Shown piece by piece: positions 35,307 through 48,442 of a stretch of 64,000 nucleotides of DNA; within the stretch, counting starts at the first letter, position 1; every line of letters begins with the position of its first letter. The position numbers and the translations under genes were made by a program. The DNA lies in contig QZCP01000108.1 in assembly GCA_003956705.1 (NCBI GenBank), forward strand, positions 51,950 through 115,949, written 5' to 3'. The notes under the pieces are model-generated. The model saw only the letters and a program-made list of their open reading frames with translations. It did no database searches and had not been told where the DNA came from. The stretch is from Brevipalpus yothersi (lineage: Eukaryota; Arthropoda; Arachnida; Trombidiformes; Tenuipalpidae).

Positions 35307-35939
35307 TTATTTTTCAGTCTTTATGATTCCAATCATTCTGAGGATTTCCAAAAAGTTGAGATAAAGTTTGATCAAAGCTACTATCAGGCATATGGTGAAG
35401 AAATTGGGAAAGTTTTCGCGAACTTGATCAGGGCAATGTCTTTCACACTGAGACAAAAAACTACAAGTTAGATGCGTTGAGCTGATAGAAAATTAACGAG
35501 AGCGACTTACGAATGATTGGATCTTGAAGACTGCTCGGTTGATTTTTTCCTTGATTTCCATACTAGGAATGAAATCGTTTCGCGTTTGAATTTCTATCAT
35601 AATCAACTTCACTCAAATACCTACCTGCAAAAGAATAGGGCGACAACTGATATTAAACATGTTCCCGATATTATTTGGAAAAACTTAGACGAAGGTTCAT
35701 GGATGAATCCCACTATCCATCCCATGCAAACGGTAACCATAAATATCTTGAGAGCGACAAGTTGCGTCTCCGTCTCTTCTGGTGATACATCATCAGATGC
35801 TACAACTTTATGTATTCCACCTGTGCGGACAACTTATTAGTGAAAAGTATTCGAAACTGGGTAAGAGTATCACAAGAATTCAAAGTTACAAACCGAGAGC
35901 CGAAGCGACAGCAGTTTCTGCCGCCTCATTATGGGACAT
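35307..35939 (-). CDS. unrecognised three-pass membrane protein
   Basis: Four exons, 35894-35939, 35625-35820, 35511-35562 and 35307-35447, with junction phases 1/2/0 closing exactly, give 144 residues. The N-terminus is short and polar (MSHNEAAETAVASALGG). Hydrophobic segments lie at about 42-59 (ALKIFMVTVCMGWIVGFI), 65-82 (FFQIISGTCLISVVALFF) and 115-135 (FFTICLIVALIKLYLNFLEIL). A basic loop with two Cys (FCERHCPD) precedes the third helix. The C-terminus is basic (GIIKTEK). The gene is convergent with Cdk1, with 182 nt between stop codons. I recognise no family. The donor of exon 1 (GTTTGT) is weak; the other junctions are standard. Confidence 0.6.
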
Positions 35940-37551
35940 TTTTGATTGTATATCAACAAGATATAGAGAAATTTTGATATTTTACTTGATTATCTCCTGA
36001 AATTGAATCCACTTGGTTGACTTTTTAGCCATTTTCTTCAACAATTTATGAGAATAATAATAAGAATGATGATCAGGATTGGATCCGATAGATGAGGATT
36101 TATTGTTGAAAGGGTTCTTCAATCACTTGATTCGCCGCTATTATTCCTTGTTTTCATAATAGAATTTGATAGTTGTCTGGAAAATAAATCGTTCTATGGC
36201 ATCATTTATTGTGCAAATTTTCACATATTCACCAGCAATTAGATCTAATGTGCTGATCTGTTGATTTGAATAGAACTACTTTCACTATGATCCTGGATCC
36301 TATTGCCTGTGAAAGTGTGGGCTAAGTGTTCATCAGACCACATTAGGAAGGGATAATTCATCAAGCTAAACGTCCAATGAATTGGTCTTATGATCTTAAT
36401 CTAGCAAATCCACTTAATTCGTTCGATCTTATAGTGAAACAATTGAAAAAAAGAAAGTTTTCTTTCAGAGGAACCACAACAAAAAGACTTTGAAGACTTT
36501 AGTCTTCGAAAATTATGATGAAGAGAAGAAGATTGAAAAATTGAGATGTGATGATGATGAGAAATTTAAATTGAATTGACTAGATTAATTAATTGACTAG
36601 ATTCGTTAATTGGAAAGAAGAGATCAGAAAAATCAAAATGACATGAAGACTTGGAAGAGTTGATCGAAAGAGAGATAAAATTTTCGCCCAGATTGAAAAT
36701 TAGATTGATGATCAAATGGTCCACAGAAATATATCTATTCAAAAGTGTTTTGACCAAAAGGAGTCATTATTATTATTGTAAGAGCTTGGTCTTCTGATTT
36801 CGGTTTAGAGAACAAAGTCTTTGATTTAAAGTTTTAAAGTTTTTGGTTCGAAGTCAGATTTTGTTCTTGACAATAATCTTTTTAAAAGTTCCATACACGA
36901 CCAAAATCTGATGATAGATAAGTAGTGCATCAATATCCCTAGAGAATTTCGTGAAATTTGGAATCATTTTCAAATCTGAACAGAAAATTTTGATCATTTG
37001 AACAATTTTCAAACCAGAACTTAGCCATTGAATGTCTAAATTGGATTGTCAGATTCAGGAAGATGGATTCCAGGGCGCTTCTCTCTTCCTGATTAAGGAC
37101 CTCTATCAATAGGATCGAGGAGTTTCAACAACTGTGACCATTTTGATAGTGCCTTTTCTTTTTCTTCTTTTTATCTTTTTCTCCCTTAAAATTAATTGGA
37201 TAGGGTGCTAATACATCAATTGCCATATCAATGCAACTTTCTGTCTTTTACCTTTACCCCCTTCGCTGAGGCGATTTGAATTAAAATCGATTTTTAGATC
37301 TGTATCCGTTTGAGCCGATTTTTTCCAACAATCTATGCCAATAACAAGGATGATGATTTGATTCTTGAAGAATTATTGCATTGAATTCCTGATCGATCTG
37401 ATTAGTAGCACCATTGGAAAACTTCGTTTAGTCAATCACGATCATTGAATGAAACCAAATTCACCCTTCAGCTTAAATCATCATCAAGAAGAGAGGAAGT
37501 TAAATTATTGAGTATATCATGTTTATTCGAAATTATTTAAACTAAGCATGA
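35940..37551. other. intergenic, no gene seen
   Basis: AT-rich DNA with no exon-like structure on either strand. The right end is the 3' side of the chitin-binding gene. Confidence 0.5.
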
Positions 37552-40500
37552 TTATAAATCAGTGGAATCATCATTATCGGCTTGTTTGCTACGCTTTGAG
37601 TTACTATTTGGATTATCATCGTCAAAATAATATTCTGTATCCTCTTTTCCTTCTTGATTTTTTTCAATATTCTTTTCATTTTTCTTAATGTTCTGTGAAT
37701 CTAATTTTTTGCTCCTTCGATTCGATCCATCAGAGCCAGTTCTTCGTCTTCGAGTATTAGAACTGATTGCTGGAGCCGAATCTGAATTCTCATCTCCATC
37801 ATCTGCTGCCTTTTCATCGTCATCAAAATATACTTTGCTCTTATCTGGTAGATCCTCTCCATCGTCAACATCTCCATTGACATTCACATCACCATTTGTG
37901 TTTCCATTCTCATCTCCATCATTGATTACTCCAGATCCACTCGAGCCGGAACTACCTCTCTCCACTCGAGGTGATGAAATTGCAGTATTGGAACCAACAG
38001 CCGGAGCTTCAGCATATACCTCAGCATTTCGAACATAGTAGTTTGGAGTTTCTTCGCACCGGAAATTGTACCACCAATCACAAACAAACAGTTGCTGATT
38101 GAAAACAGTACCAATAGGACACAGAAAATCATCTTGTCGTCCACCAGTTTGACAAATATGGAAAACCTATGGATGAAAATTTTGCCATTAGTCAATCATC
38201 TTTGCTATGCCCATCATTACGTTAAGACATCTACTCACCTGACATTGAGCCTCAGTGTCTCCATAATAGCCTGGATATTGTTGATCAGAGCATCGGAAAG
38301 ATGTTTGTGGAACTGTTGTATAAGTTCCATAATCTTGATTGGGAGTACCTCGAATCGAGTCCTCTAATCTTCCGGTTCCAGAATCACCTTGACTTGCATC
38401 CTCTACTTCCACAACAAGATCGCTCTTTTTAGGTCCAGATTCACTGTTAGTTGACACTTCAATTTCGGGTGGAGGTGCAACAAACTCTGTAGTTGTACTG
38501 GTTGGTGGTAAAGTTGTGGTCTCAAATTGCAGGTCATCGGTCACCGAATCAGTGGTAACAGTGGACTCGATGAAAGGTGATGGTGTGGTTTGAATTCTTC
38601 CAGGAGATTTTGATGTCCGTTTTCGGGGACGAGCTTGTTTCCGGACTCTCGTAACACCAACTGGGGCTCTGGCTTGAGAACGTCTTGAGCCATCGTTTGG
38701 TGTAACACTAGAGATGTGTTCAATGTTGGTCTCATAGCGAAACATTGTTGAAGGACTTTCCGATGGTGGATGTCTTCTTCTTGATCTACTTCTGAGAGAA
38801 GAATTGAATGTACTTCGTAAATGATTGTCCACCGGTGAAGTTCCACCAGTGTCATCATCGTCATTGTATGGAATAGCTGCCTCAGTGGTTGTCGTCAGAT
38901 CGATGTCAACGGTTGAAGGACCTCTCCGCCTTCGCACATCATTTTCCATGTTTTCCCATCCATTGTTATTACCATCATCATTTGTTTCATTTTCATTGCC
39001 ATTTTTGTCTTCATCATTTTCATTCTCATTTCGATCACTTCTTGTGGACAAAGAATTGAAAGTATGCCAAAAAGGAGCTCTAACACTGGATGTTGTCGGC
39101 ACTGGTGCTGATGGTGTGGTCGAGGTTGTTGTGGACCTTGGCTCAGGAGTTAAAAAGGGTGATCGAAGGTTCCTCTCCAAATTATTCAATCTAGTTCCGA
39201 AAGGTGCATTTGGTCCCGATGGTTGGACAAGTTTGTTGGGTCGATTTGTCAAGTTTGGTGTTGAACTATCGCTTACGAAGCGTGGTGATCTTCGATCGCT
39301 CGCTTCCTTTTCGTCAACTGGATCTAAATTGATTGGAGCTTTTGTGACTTGATTTGATTGGCTTAGAGTTACCATCTTCTTGAAAAGTTTTAGAGTTGAT
39401 TTTTTCAATTTTTGCTTATGAATATTGTTATTATTGTTTTCGGAATGTTGATTATTTTTATCTGAATCTATCGAAATAGGGCTTGAAGATGAAACAGGAC
39501 CAGAGCCAGAATTATCTCCACCCTGGGAAGGATTTATCCGTGAAATATCGGTTAAATTAGGGGCTTCTTCATCAAAATTTTCCGCTGGCTGATCTTTATT
39601 GTCATTGCTACTGTTGGCACCGTTATGAGTTTTATTCGCTTTATCCTGAGTATTTGGATACTCTTCTTTGTCATCCCATGTGACCCTACTTAATCTGGAC
39701 ACTGATTTATCATAACCATTGGGCAAAGTTCGTTCTCGACGTATCTCTTCAACATCTCGATGGTATATTGGTGGACCAAGATCAGGTTGTCTTCGATCGA
39801 ATCGACCAAAAGGATCCTCACTATTCCAATCTGGCTCTCGATTTGTTCCACCCACTAATGAAGCTCTCTCATTATCACCTCCATCTCTCCATGTTTGTTT
39901 AAATAAATTTTTCTCAAATTCATCTTTTGATGGCCATCGTTTGTGTAAATTTTCTTGACTTGATTCGCCACGAAATTCGACCGATTCAATAGAAGAAGCA
40001 GAAACCTTTGGAGAGGTAGTCGAAGGTGGAGCCGATGATGAGGTTACTTCAGCAAACCCTGAAACGGATGCTGAGAGTGTAGATGATGGCAGTGGCAGTG
40101 ATGATGGTTCCTATGATAAAAAAATATGCATCTATTAGTTTTTTCCCTTAGAACTGCTGTTCATACAGCTAGAAAAGTTCTGGAGAAGGAATCTGAAGCT
40201 CTTGAGAATGTTTCAAATTTTTCAAAATAAACTTCTATAACAACGATCCAACGACTTGTAATAGAAAATGAGCGATTCAATCATGTGATCAAGAATTGAA
40301 AGTGGTCTGTTTCCAATCATTTTACTCCACATTGTTTGCAAAACTTTCCCAAGTGAGAAAGAAAATGAATCAGTCGACTAGGGAAAAGAGTCAACGAATA
40401 TGGATTCCTTCTGACTGAGAAACTGAGAAACTATAAGCTTGTTGATGAGTTCGTGCTCTTTATCACCGGAACATCAGAATTCCGTGCCATAAGAGACTAT

Positions 40501-40762
40501 CCCAGCTGGTGATCTTCATTCTCGTGCCCCAAATTTAACTCCTCCAATATGGAGAGTTACTCACCTTAATGAATGGTTGAAGCTTGGATAAGAATAGGGA
40601 ATCACTTTCAGGCCTCAAACTACGAATTAATTGATTGAATTCGGGCTTTATCATCGGTTCCCATGGTGGTGGTGACACTTGTATGTTATCTCGTTCCGAG
40701 GAACTTTCTGATGGCTCAATGAAATGTTTCGGATCATATTCTTTTACTGATCCTTTGAACCA
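37552..40762 (-). CDS. secreted disordered protein with one chitin-binding type-2 domain
   Basis: Extracellular protein of the peritrophin/obstructor class. Exons 40565-40762, 38239-40110 and 37552-38166 are all phase 0 and give 894 residues. Most of the chain is low complexity: Ser/Thr/Asn-rich, mucin-like Thr/Pro stretches (TTTLPPTSTTTEF), repeated Asn/Glu/Asp runs and basic RRRR/RPRKR clusters. A single ChtBD2 straddles the last intron: SFRCSDQQYPGYYG, AQC, FHIC, FLCP, LFVC and NFRC supply the six Cys in the expected order, with the aromatic residues present. The C-terminal 130 residues are acidic (repeated YFDDD). No signal peptide lies in these exons; a phase-0 leader exon at 46979-47068 is the best candidate first exon. 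Confidence 0.85.
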
Positions 40763-40942
40763 CTGTAAAGGAAAAGTTGAGGGAAGAAAAAGTGAAAGTT
40801 ATGAACCTTCTTTTTTAAGCCATCGAAATAGAAAAGCACGATTTGATTTATCATTCAAGGTAATTCACTATCTTTCATCAATTGTGTGTGTTCTTAGTTT
40901 AACAAGTCAATTGTGATCAGATTGCGTGCCAAAAGATTGTTC

Positions 40943-40945
<3 letters not shown>

Positions 40946-41040
<95 letters not shown>

Positions 41041-41044
41041 CTTT
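40946..41044. repeat. (CT)n microsatellite
   Basis: About 100 bp of CT with two CTTT interruptions near its right end. Confidence 0.95.
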
Positions 41045-43146
41045 ACAGATGTTTATAAGTATAAGCTACAAACAACTTGTAAGTTTGATGAGCAAGGAGG
41101 ATCGCACTCAACACATCTTCATTTCAACGATCTGTTGCAATTAAACTATCATTATATTGGAATGGAATAGCCACAAAGCCATATAATCTGCCGATTTGAC
41201 CTCTGATAGGAAGTCAATAAATGTAGCCCTCATGATTTTTGATTGAAATTTTTCAAGGTTCGAAAAACTTTTCCACAATGAGAGCATTTATGAAATTCTC
41301 GATTCTGGATCTTTCAACAATCTTGAATCTTTTTCGAGTATGTAATGAGCTGGAGATTAATTGAGTCAATGGAATGGACATTCTTGTATGGAGGACCATT
41401 CAACAGTGAAAGACTGAGAAATGAAAATAGATTTAAGCAGAGAATAGAAAACACTGTCATTCACTACAAGAGTATGATTGAGATTTATTGCTGACAAGTT
41501 TAGATTGATTCAGTTTGATTATAAGTAATGGAATTTTCTTTTCAAAATTTTCGACAAAGGTTTTTTTTCGCTCAAAAATCATTTCATCTCTTCACATATG
41601 CACTAAATATCATTATTCTGCTTAGAATTTTCAGAATTTTTTCCTTTTACTGTGAATCAACTATGAACGAGGTGAAAGATCTTTCGATGAACCAATTATT
41701 GGTTTCAAAGTCAAGATTGGTCTGATTGCATGGCCAAAAAGAGAGAGGCTCTGATGAGCACGAAGTGATGATTAAGGAAGGAATTGTTTCAAGGATCCAT
41801 CGAATATTAAATCTTAATCTGACTTTTGAACCAATTAATCCATGAAAAAGATAATTGCGTACCTAAACTAACATCGCTCATGTTCATCTTTAATCTAAAT
41901 CTTGTGGTCAATACCAATTCATATCCTTTGATCGAGTTTGATAAAATCATGCTAAACAGCTCACATTTTTACAGCCTTAATACAGAATGATTTGAGTTCT
42001 ATTCATATTTTCAGAACTTTATCAAAGCACGTCAGAACTCAGAACCTCTTGGACATGATGATTCGAGTGGACATCTGAACTCTATAACGTTTGACAGCCC
42101 ACTTCCCCGACAAGCTCGCCTCTACTGTTGGCTACCTCACTCGAAATGACTTCATGTAAACACTTGCCCTGTTCTGATATATGTATAACTGAGTGTGTTT
42201 TGAGAATGAGCGTGTGGGAAAAATAGCCACGAGAAATCTCACAATTGAGATAGTTGATTGTTATGAATACATAATCATTCTTACACATTATAATAGGGTC
42301 GATGGGTTGAGAGTGAGATGAAGCGAGAGGCAGCCATTGAGGTGAGCCGGGAAGACACTTTCGACCGAAAGGTTATTCTGAATGTGATGATGAGAATGAA
42401 TTCGAATACAAATCAGCCACAGATTAAACGAGATTAGAGAAAGATAGTAAGAGAGAAACATTATATATTCATAGCTAAAATCAGCACTCAATGGAAACAT
42501 TCGATCTGTCAGACAATGAGTTGACCAGTGATAAGTTGAAAATATTTTTTCTCCTTTGATAGGTTCCATCAATCGTACGATAATGATACCATTTCCTTGT
42601 GAAATGGTTACTTTACCTCAAGTCTGATTACCAGATCGGGCCAATCGATATCGACCATTGAAAAGATATGCAAAAGAAGCGCTGGACTATGAACCATCAA
42701 TTATTGCCAGTCATACGTCTTCTACCTCTTTCTCTACTATTACTATCAGAGTTGTGTGAGAAGAACAAAAGAACGGTAACGTTACGAACGTTACGAACAT
42801 TCAAACGAAGATTTGAATGCTCAGACTGATCGCAAAAGGGTCAGAAGAGAAGAGAGGGAAAGTAAATGAACAAAGAGAGATAGAGAGAGAGAGAAAGAGA
42901 AAGAGAAAGTAAAAGGTATCATTTGAGGGTGAAAAAAAGTGAATCCTATCTTATCATTGGCATTGTTTTGAGTCACATTTGATGAAGGAGCACAATTATG
43001 ATTCGCTATCAGTTTTGTAGCTTGAAAAACACGATACAATAATATTAAACATTATCATTATTATTTCATTCAAATTACCTGCTCGGTTCCGTTTCTCATC
43101 TACTCTTCATCAACTCACCGATCGCCTCCACATCTTCCCAAGCGAT

Positions 43147-43148
<2 letters not shown>

Positions 43149-43213
<65 letters not shown>
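43149..43213. repeat. (CT)n microsatellite
   Basis: About 32 uninterrupted CT units. A shorter GA-rich run (about 42876-42910) lies 240 bp to its left in the inverted sense. Confidence 0.95.
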
Positions 43214-43216
<3 letters not shown>

Positions 43217-44291
43217 AAGAAACACGATTCTGTCCACACGCGCGACTTGATCGCGCCAAAGTAAGAAGCGTGCAGCATCCAAGTGATATCGTATTAATTT
43301 ATTAGATGATATACGGTGTAGAGAGAGAAAGTAAAATAGAGACAATCGGATCATATTTTATCCTGGATCACCAAAAATCATAATTATATCACATACACTT
43401 CGCTTGCTTATTTAAGATACTGATACTGGCCATAATCTACACTTCATTTCATCATTTCACGCAACTAGCAATCGGTCTTTTTGATCACATTCAGATTCGA
43501 TTCTCTTTTTCCTGTTTGTTCAGATTAATACCTACGGATTTGAGCTTATCAAGATACTATCATTCACCAATTGAAAGTGAATCGAATACATAATGCAAAA
43601 GTGAAAAGAAAAGATTCTCCACGCGAGATCAATGCATTATCTCACCTATTTTGAAGAGAGTGAAAAGAATTATGGCGGGAGAAAATATTTCCTAAAACTA
43701 CAATTTTTCATCTCAAGCTGCTAACAAAATTGACTCTTTTGAAAAAATGTTGATCAAAACGCTTTGTGTGTATTAAGTATCTAACTTTTACTCTGGATCC
43801 TCACACTCTAATCAGTATCTCTTATTTTTAGGCGAAGTAAAGCTTAGCTGATAAGTTTTTGAAATGTATTCGTTCTTAACACTTGAACAACTTCCACTAT
43901 TTTGTGGAGAGAAAAATTTGCATGTTAGATCTTCTCAAAGCCAGTACAATCGAGTAAATTTTTGAAACTGAAATTGAGTATCAATATTAGACGAATTGAA
44001 TAGAAGTGGATCTTGCTGTGGGCAATCAAGATGAGAAAAAAAGTAGAGATTAGTGTGTTCCAGAGTAACAATCGGTCCACCATTCATCCGAGTAGTTATA
44101 CAGTTTTGATGATGATAGTGAAGATGTACTGACTGCTCTTCTTCTAATACTACTTCTTCTGGTCATGCAAGCTTATATACTATTGAGAATACTTAGAACA
44201 ATTTCAGCATCGACAACAACTTTTGTCTAATATATAAAGAGTCCACTTCATTGACATGCTGAGCTGCCGTTTATATACTTATTTTGAATAG

Positions 44292-44852
44292 GTTCCGGTA
44301 GATGAAAATGGACTCACAATTACACTTGGGCGGAAAATTTTTCCATCTCCAATTGCAGGTAAACTTTTGTGATAATCAAGTGTTGATATAGTATGCTTTT
44401 CATAGATCTGTCAGCATATTTCAACCAAATGATCATCTCTCACTGAACATCATTACAATCATATGACAAAAATTGTTTCCTACCGGAACCTCCCAACATC
44501 CCAACATCCTCCTCCCATCAATTGGGATGCTGTTTTCACACCTCATAGCCGGAGTGTATTATTCGCATTCACACTTGTAGAATGATGTAGGAGAAAACAA
44601 GCATGAGACTAAGACAAGATGCTCTCAATTGTCTACCTGTTATAAATATGTGCTTGAAAGTAGTCAAACTAATGAATCAGTTGGAACTTTTCAGTGAGCT
44701 TGATAGTAGGGCTAACAATGGACACTAAGAAATGAATTCAGATCGGAAATGAGAAGAAGAAGAAGAGAGAATGATGACGAGAGTGATCAACACCAATATC
44801 ATCAATTCCCGAATTTCTATCACTTCAATCATGATAATCCTAATCAGCTCCA

Positions 44853-44911
<59 letters not shown>

Positions 44912-45479
44912 GAATGATTGAGTTCGATGAGTAAACCTCATTTCAGATGATAACAAGGATCATAATTTTGTTGCGATTCTCACACCTCATTGAATGGGCG
45001 ACCTTTTCAACCCTATTTGATGTCTCTTTTGTTGGATTCATTCATCTTGTTTGAGTGAAAGTAAGAAGGCGGAGAAGATAAAGTTTTCACTTCACAAGAA
45101 CAACGATAGAGAAGATGGAGAAGATAGCATAGAAGATTGCATATGATTTGAGGAATGGGAAAATATTGCTATCGGTCATTTCTTCCATCTCTTTCACTAT
45201 TAATGTAACATGCTGTCCATCCGGGAATCAAGCTTTGAGAATGATGACAACTCGAATAGATTTTCTTTAGCCACATTAATAACTCAATCAGTTGACCACT
45301 CTTCGTTTCTGTGTGTGTGTGTGTGAGGATGAGTTTCAAACTCGCGGAAGAAAGACATTTCACACCCGCGCGTCCATCTAACTGTAATCTCAATTATTGT
45401 CACTTTTTCAGGACCTCCTGGAAGCTTGATTATGTCGCTTTTTTTCGCATACTCATTTGAGAGGAATTCAAAATTATAA
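44292..45479 (+). other. doubtful pair of plus-strand exons
   Basis: Piece 44292-44358 has an AG before it and GTAAAC after it, and reads VPVDENGLTITLGRKIFPSP in one open frame. Piece 45412-45479 follows a strong TTTTTCAG acceptor and matches its phase (1), ending in TAA. No upstream exon, start codon or homology supports the pair, so chance is a fair explanation. Confidence 0.15.
44856..44910. repeat. (CT)n microsatellite
   Basis: About 27 uninterrupted CT units in the probable first intron of the chitin-binding gene. Confidence 0.95.
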
Positions 45480-45582
45480 GAATCGGCTGGAAAATTTGTT
45501 TTCTCTCTCTTTCTCTGTTCTAAGTGGACATTTGTGCGTGCAAAATCTGGTAGACACGAGTAATAGATAAAAAAGAAAGTGA

Positions 45583-45596
45583 CTGAGTGAGTGAGT

Positions 45597-45642
<46 letters not shown>
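45583..45642. repeat. (GAGT)n-(GA)n microsatellite
   Basis: Several GAGT units followed by about 20 GA units; opposite strand sense to the three CT tracts to its left. Confidence 0.95.
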
Positions 45643-45644
<2 letters not shown>

Positions 45645-46978
45645 TCAAAAACTTAGTTTCGAATGAGAGAAGGAATCAATGGAAAGTTCTAAATTTGACG
45701 CATACAGAAGAAATTCCAGATCATGTCTAGAGCGGAATAGAAAGAATCGAAAAAGAAAAATACAGATAGTTGCATCAATGTCTTTGGGAGTGCAAGTTCT
45801 GATTACTCGATGAAGGTGAAAACTTTGAGTAGCTGAAACAGGTCATATTTTAGTGTCTAGCAGTTTGACTAACTGGACTTGATAATTAAATGAGCTATCT
45901 TATAAGTACGGCTACTCAAACCAATTATGTGTGGAATTATATCTCTTCGTAAGAGCACGTTTCTAGTCAACACACTTATGAACTTGTTCATCTTGATTCT
46001 GCCAAAACGAGAGCAACCTTTTCTCTGCTCTTCATCATGCCACCAGGACACACAAAAATTCAAATTCACTTTTCAAATCTCAGAGTTATAGCCAATGAAA
46101 TATGAATAAATAAAGATTACTGAATCAAGAATCTCTTAATTTTCACAGACAGAGATTTTGTAGAGAATATTCAGTCTCCATTTTTTTTGATAGGCTATGA
46201 TGGTTACTGGTGGCTCTTTTACCGCAACATGAGACAAAATTTCTCAAGTTGACTGCTGTAAACTATCATCAGATGAGTCTCTCAAAAATTAATAGTTAAT
46301 AAATAACAATTGCTGAAATTGAACTTTCAGCTCAGAGTTCTTGATTTAAATACACATGAAAAATTGAAGAAAAAATAAGTACTTAAGCTAATTCTAATGC
46401 GTTAAACAAGCTTGATATAGCAACAGTAGGCAAGTGTAAGCACAATTATTAGCATGAAAAAATATTTTAAGAGATTCAAAATGATACACTAAGCTATTTT
46501 CAGGATCAATTCCAGGTAACATTAAATTTTCAAAAAATTAGCCTTCATCACCAAACCGGCCCCATCATTGGTTTAATACTTTATAAATCTATCTGTCGCT
46601 AGCACCCTATTATTTTCTAAGATTAGACCAAGAAATTGACTTGATCATCACTATCATGTAAGGAAGAGATCTAAGTTCATTTTCATGATCATGAGTGTGA
46701 GTGTAAAATGATAGACTAACATCAGACGAAAGGATTCCGAGCAGGCTGAAAATTCAATTTGTATTTTTCTCTACTTTTCAAACATTCTTGCTGTAAAAAG
46801 AAAACTGTTGAGATAAAAAAAAGCTATCCACTGAGCCACTGACAAAACGGATCCTATCGAAAAGGTGGTAAAATGTTAAAATCAGCTACCTGAACATTGA
46901 TTTCTAACTATTGATCACACAATTGTAACGATATATCTGGAGGGAAAAAACTCGCAAATAAATTTCCAAAAAGCTTAC

Positions 46979-47068
46979 CCATTCTCTCCGTCGAGCGTGG
47001 ACAGTGTGAATCCCTATGATCACAATCCAAATCACTCCAATGGCCGTGAAGGATTTAATCCGAATCAT
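46979..47068 (-). CDS. signal-peptide exon, probable first exon of the chitin-binding gene
   Basis: A 90-nt exon with ATG at 47068 encodes 30 residues: a basic start, a hydrophobic core (AIGVIWIVIIGIHTVHA) and ARRREW, then a good donor (GTAAGC) in phase 0. The nearest minus-strand acceptor exon downstream (40762) is also phase 0 and lacks its leader, so joining them completes the protein at 924 residues. The join is inference from phase and orientation; the 6.2 kb intron would be unusual here. It could instead belong to an unseen gene. Confidence 0.5.
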
Positions 47069-48388
47069 TTGAGAAAAGAATAGAAAAAAGACGAACACAC
47101 ACGAGTAGCTCACATTCGAAAGATGATAACTTTTTCGAACACAAAATATTCTGTGGACGCTTGCAACCGGCCAGCGCGCGCAAATGGCTTTCGAGTTCTT
47201 GAGTACGGCTGGATGTGATTGAGAAAGGCTGAGCGCGGGAGGCCAAAAGAGGAAAAGAGGAGGAGGAGGAGGAGGAAGATGATGAGGAATGATGATGAAC
47301 GTCAAGAGAGGCTGTGCCAAAAGTGACGATGGTTGGCCGGGCTTTGTCGAATGTTTCGATTGAAACCCTGAAAAACCGGAGGTAAAATCCTTGGTACTGC
47401 TTGTTAGATAGATATTGGCCACAAAATTTTCATTAAATTGTCAACTTTGACTCAAATTGTTGCTGAACCTATCAATCTCACCGTAACACTGTACTGTATG
47501 CCTAAACTATCGTAGACATACGTTTGAGATGAAAGAGAAAATGTTTGCTCTACTTTTTATGTCATGATTTATCCATTCATCATGAATGGGAGAGTCTTTC
47601 CGTTTTAGGAGCTTCAATTCAGAATTGTGTGTGAGAAAAAATAGAGGCTGAAGGAAAAGAAATTCAACCATGATCAGAGAGGAAAGCTCTTGTAATGATT
47701 GCTAATTGATTGGACAAGATTATCACAGGAATCAGCAAAAATTGGAGAAATTTTTTCAAGATTCTATCATATCATCATGTTAATCAACCGTTCAAGAGCT
47801 TTTACTTTAGCTAGCTTTTTGAAGATAATTTTAATCTTCGATTAGGACAAAAAACCAGTGAAAGGTGAGAAATTCTGAGATGGAGCATTTTTCCTCAATT
47901 TTTTGAAAAAATTTTCGGGGAAAAGCTCGATTGAATAATATCATACCGGTTCATATGCTTAGAATCGGCTGAAATGTTCGTCACCATGATGATTCAAGCA
48001 TAATAGTGTTGGGTAGGGTGAAAGCAAATGAAAATTATATCAATCGGTTCCGTTGATGATAGTGAACGTGAAATATGTCCAGCGAGCTAGATTTGCTTAC
48101 GTGGCTCTGTGTTGCGTGCCAGTAGGAGCAGATGAAATGAAGCGATGGACGAAAGAAAGGCTACAAATTACGGCAAAATTTTGGCCATCAAATAGAGAAA
48201 GAGAAGGGGGAGAAAAAGAGAGAGAGAAGCAATTTGAAGAAGCTCATTTCTAATTAGCTTAAGTTGATTGTGTGTGCAAAGATGAACGGTGGACAATGCA
48301 GAAATGATTACTATCTCCATTCCAGGTCACTTGAACGTTGGTCACTCAGTCCATTCAAAAGTGAAATGAAGTCGGAATGATGAGCGGT

Positions 48389-48442
<54 letters not shown>

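Larger units (their letters stand above)
40763..46978. other. probable 6.2 kb first intron of the chitin-binding gene
   Basis: If the leader exon at 46979-47068 joins the exon at 40762, this is one intron, far longer than the usual 50-90 nt here. It holds four long CT/GA microsatellites and no recognised gene. A plus-strand pair of exon-like pieces (44292-44358 and 45412-45479) is listed separately as doubtful. Confidence 0.4.

Noticed and set aside
40926..41144. Leu/Ser-rich plus-strand frame
   Set aside because: It is translation of the (CT)n tract (poly Ser-Leu). The same applies to frames over the tracts at 43149, 44856, 59884, 60922, 62212 and 62394.
42288..42572. Hydrophobic minus-strand frame starting MMEPIKGEK as a possible leader exon of the chitin-binding gene
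   Set aside because: The hydrophobic part is far from the start and no phase-0 donor follows it; the 46979-47068 exon fits better.
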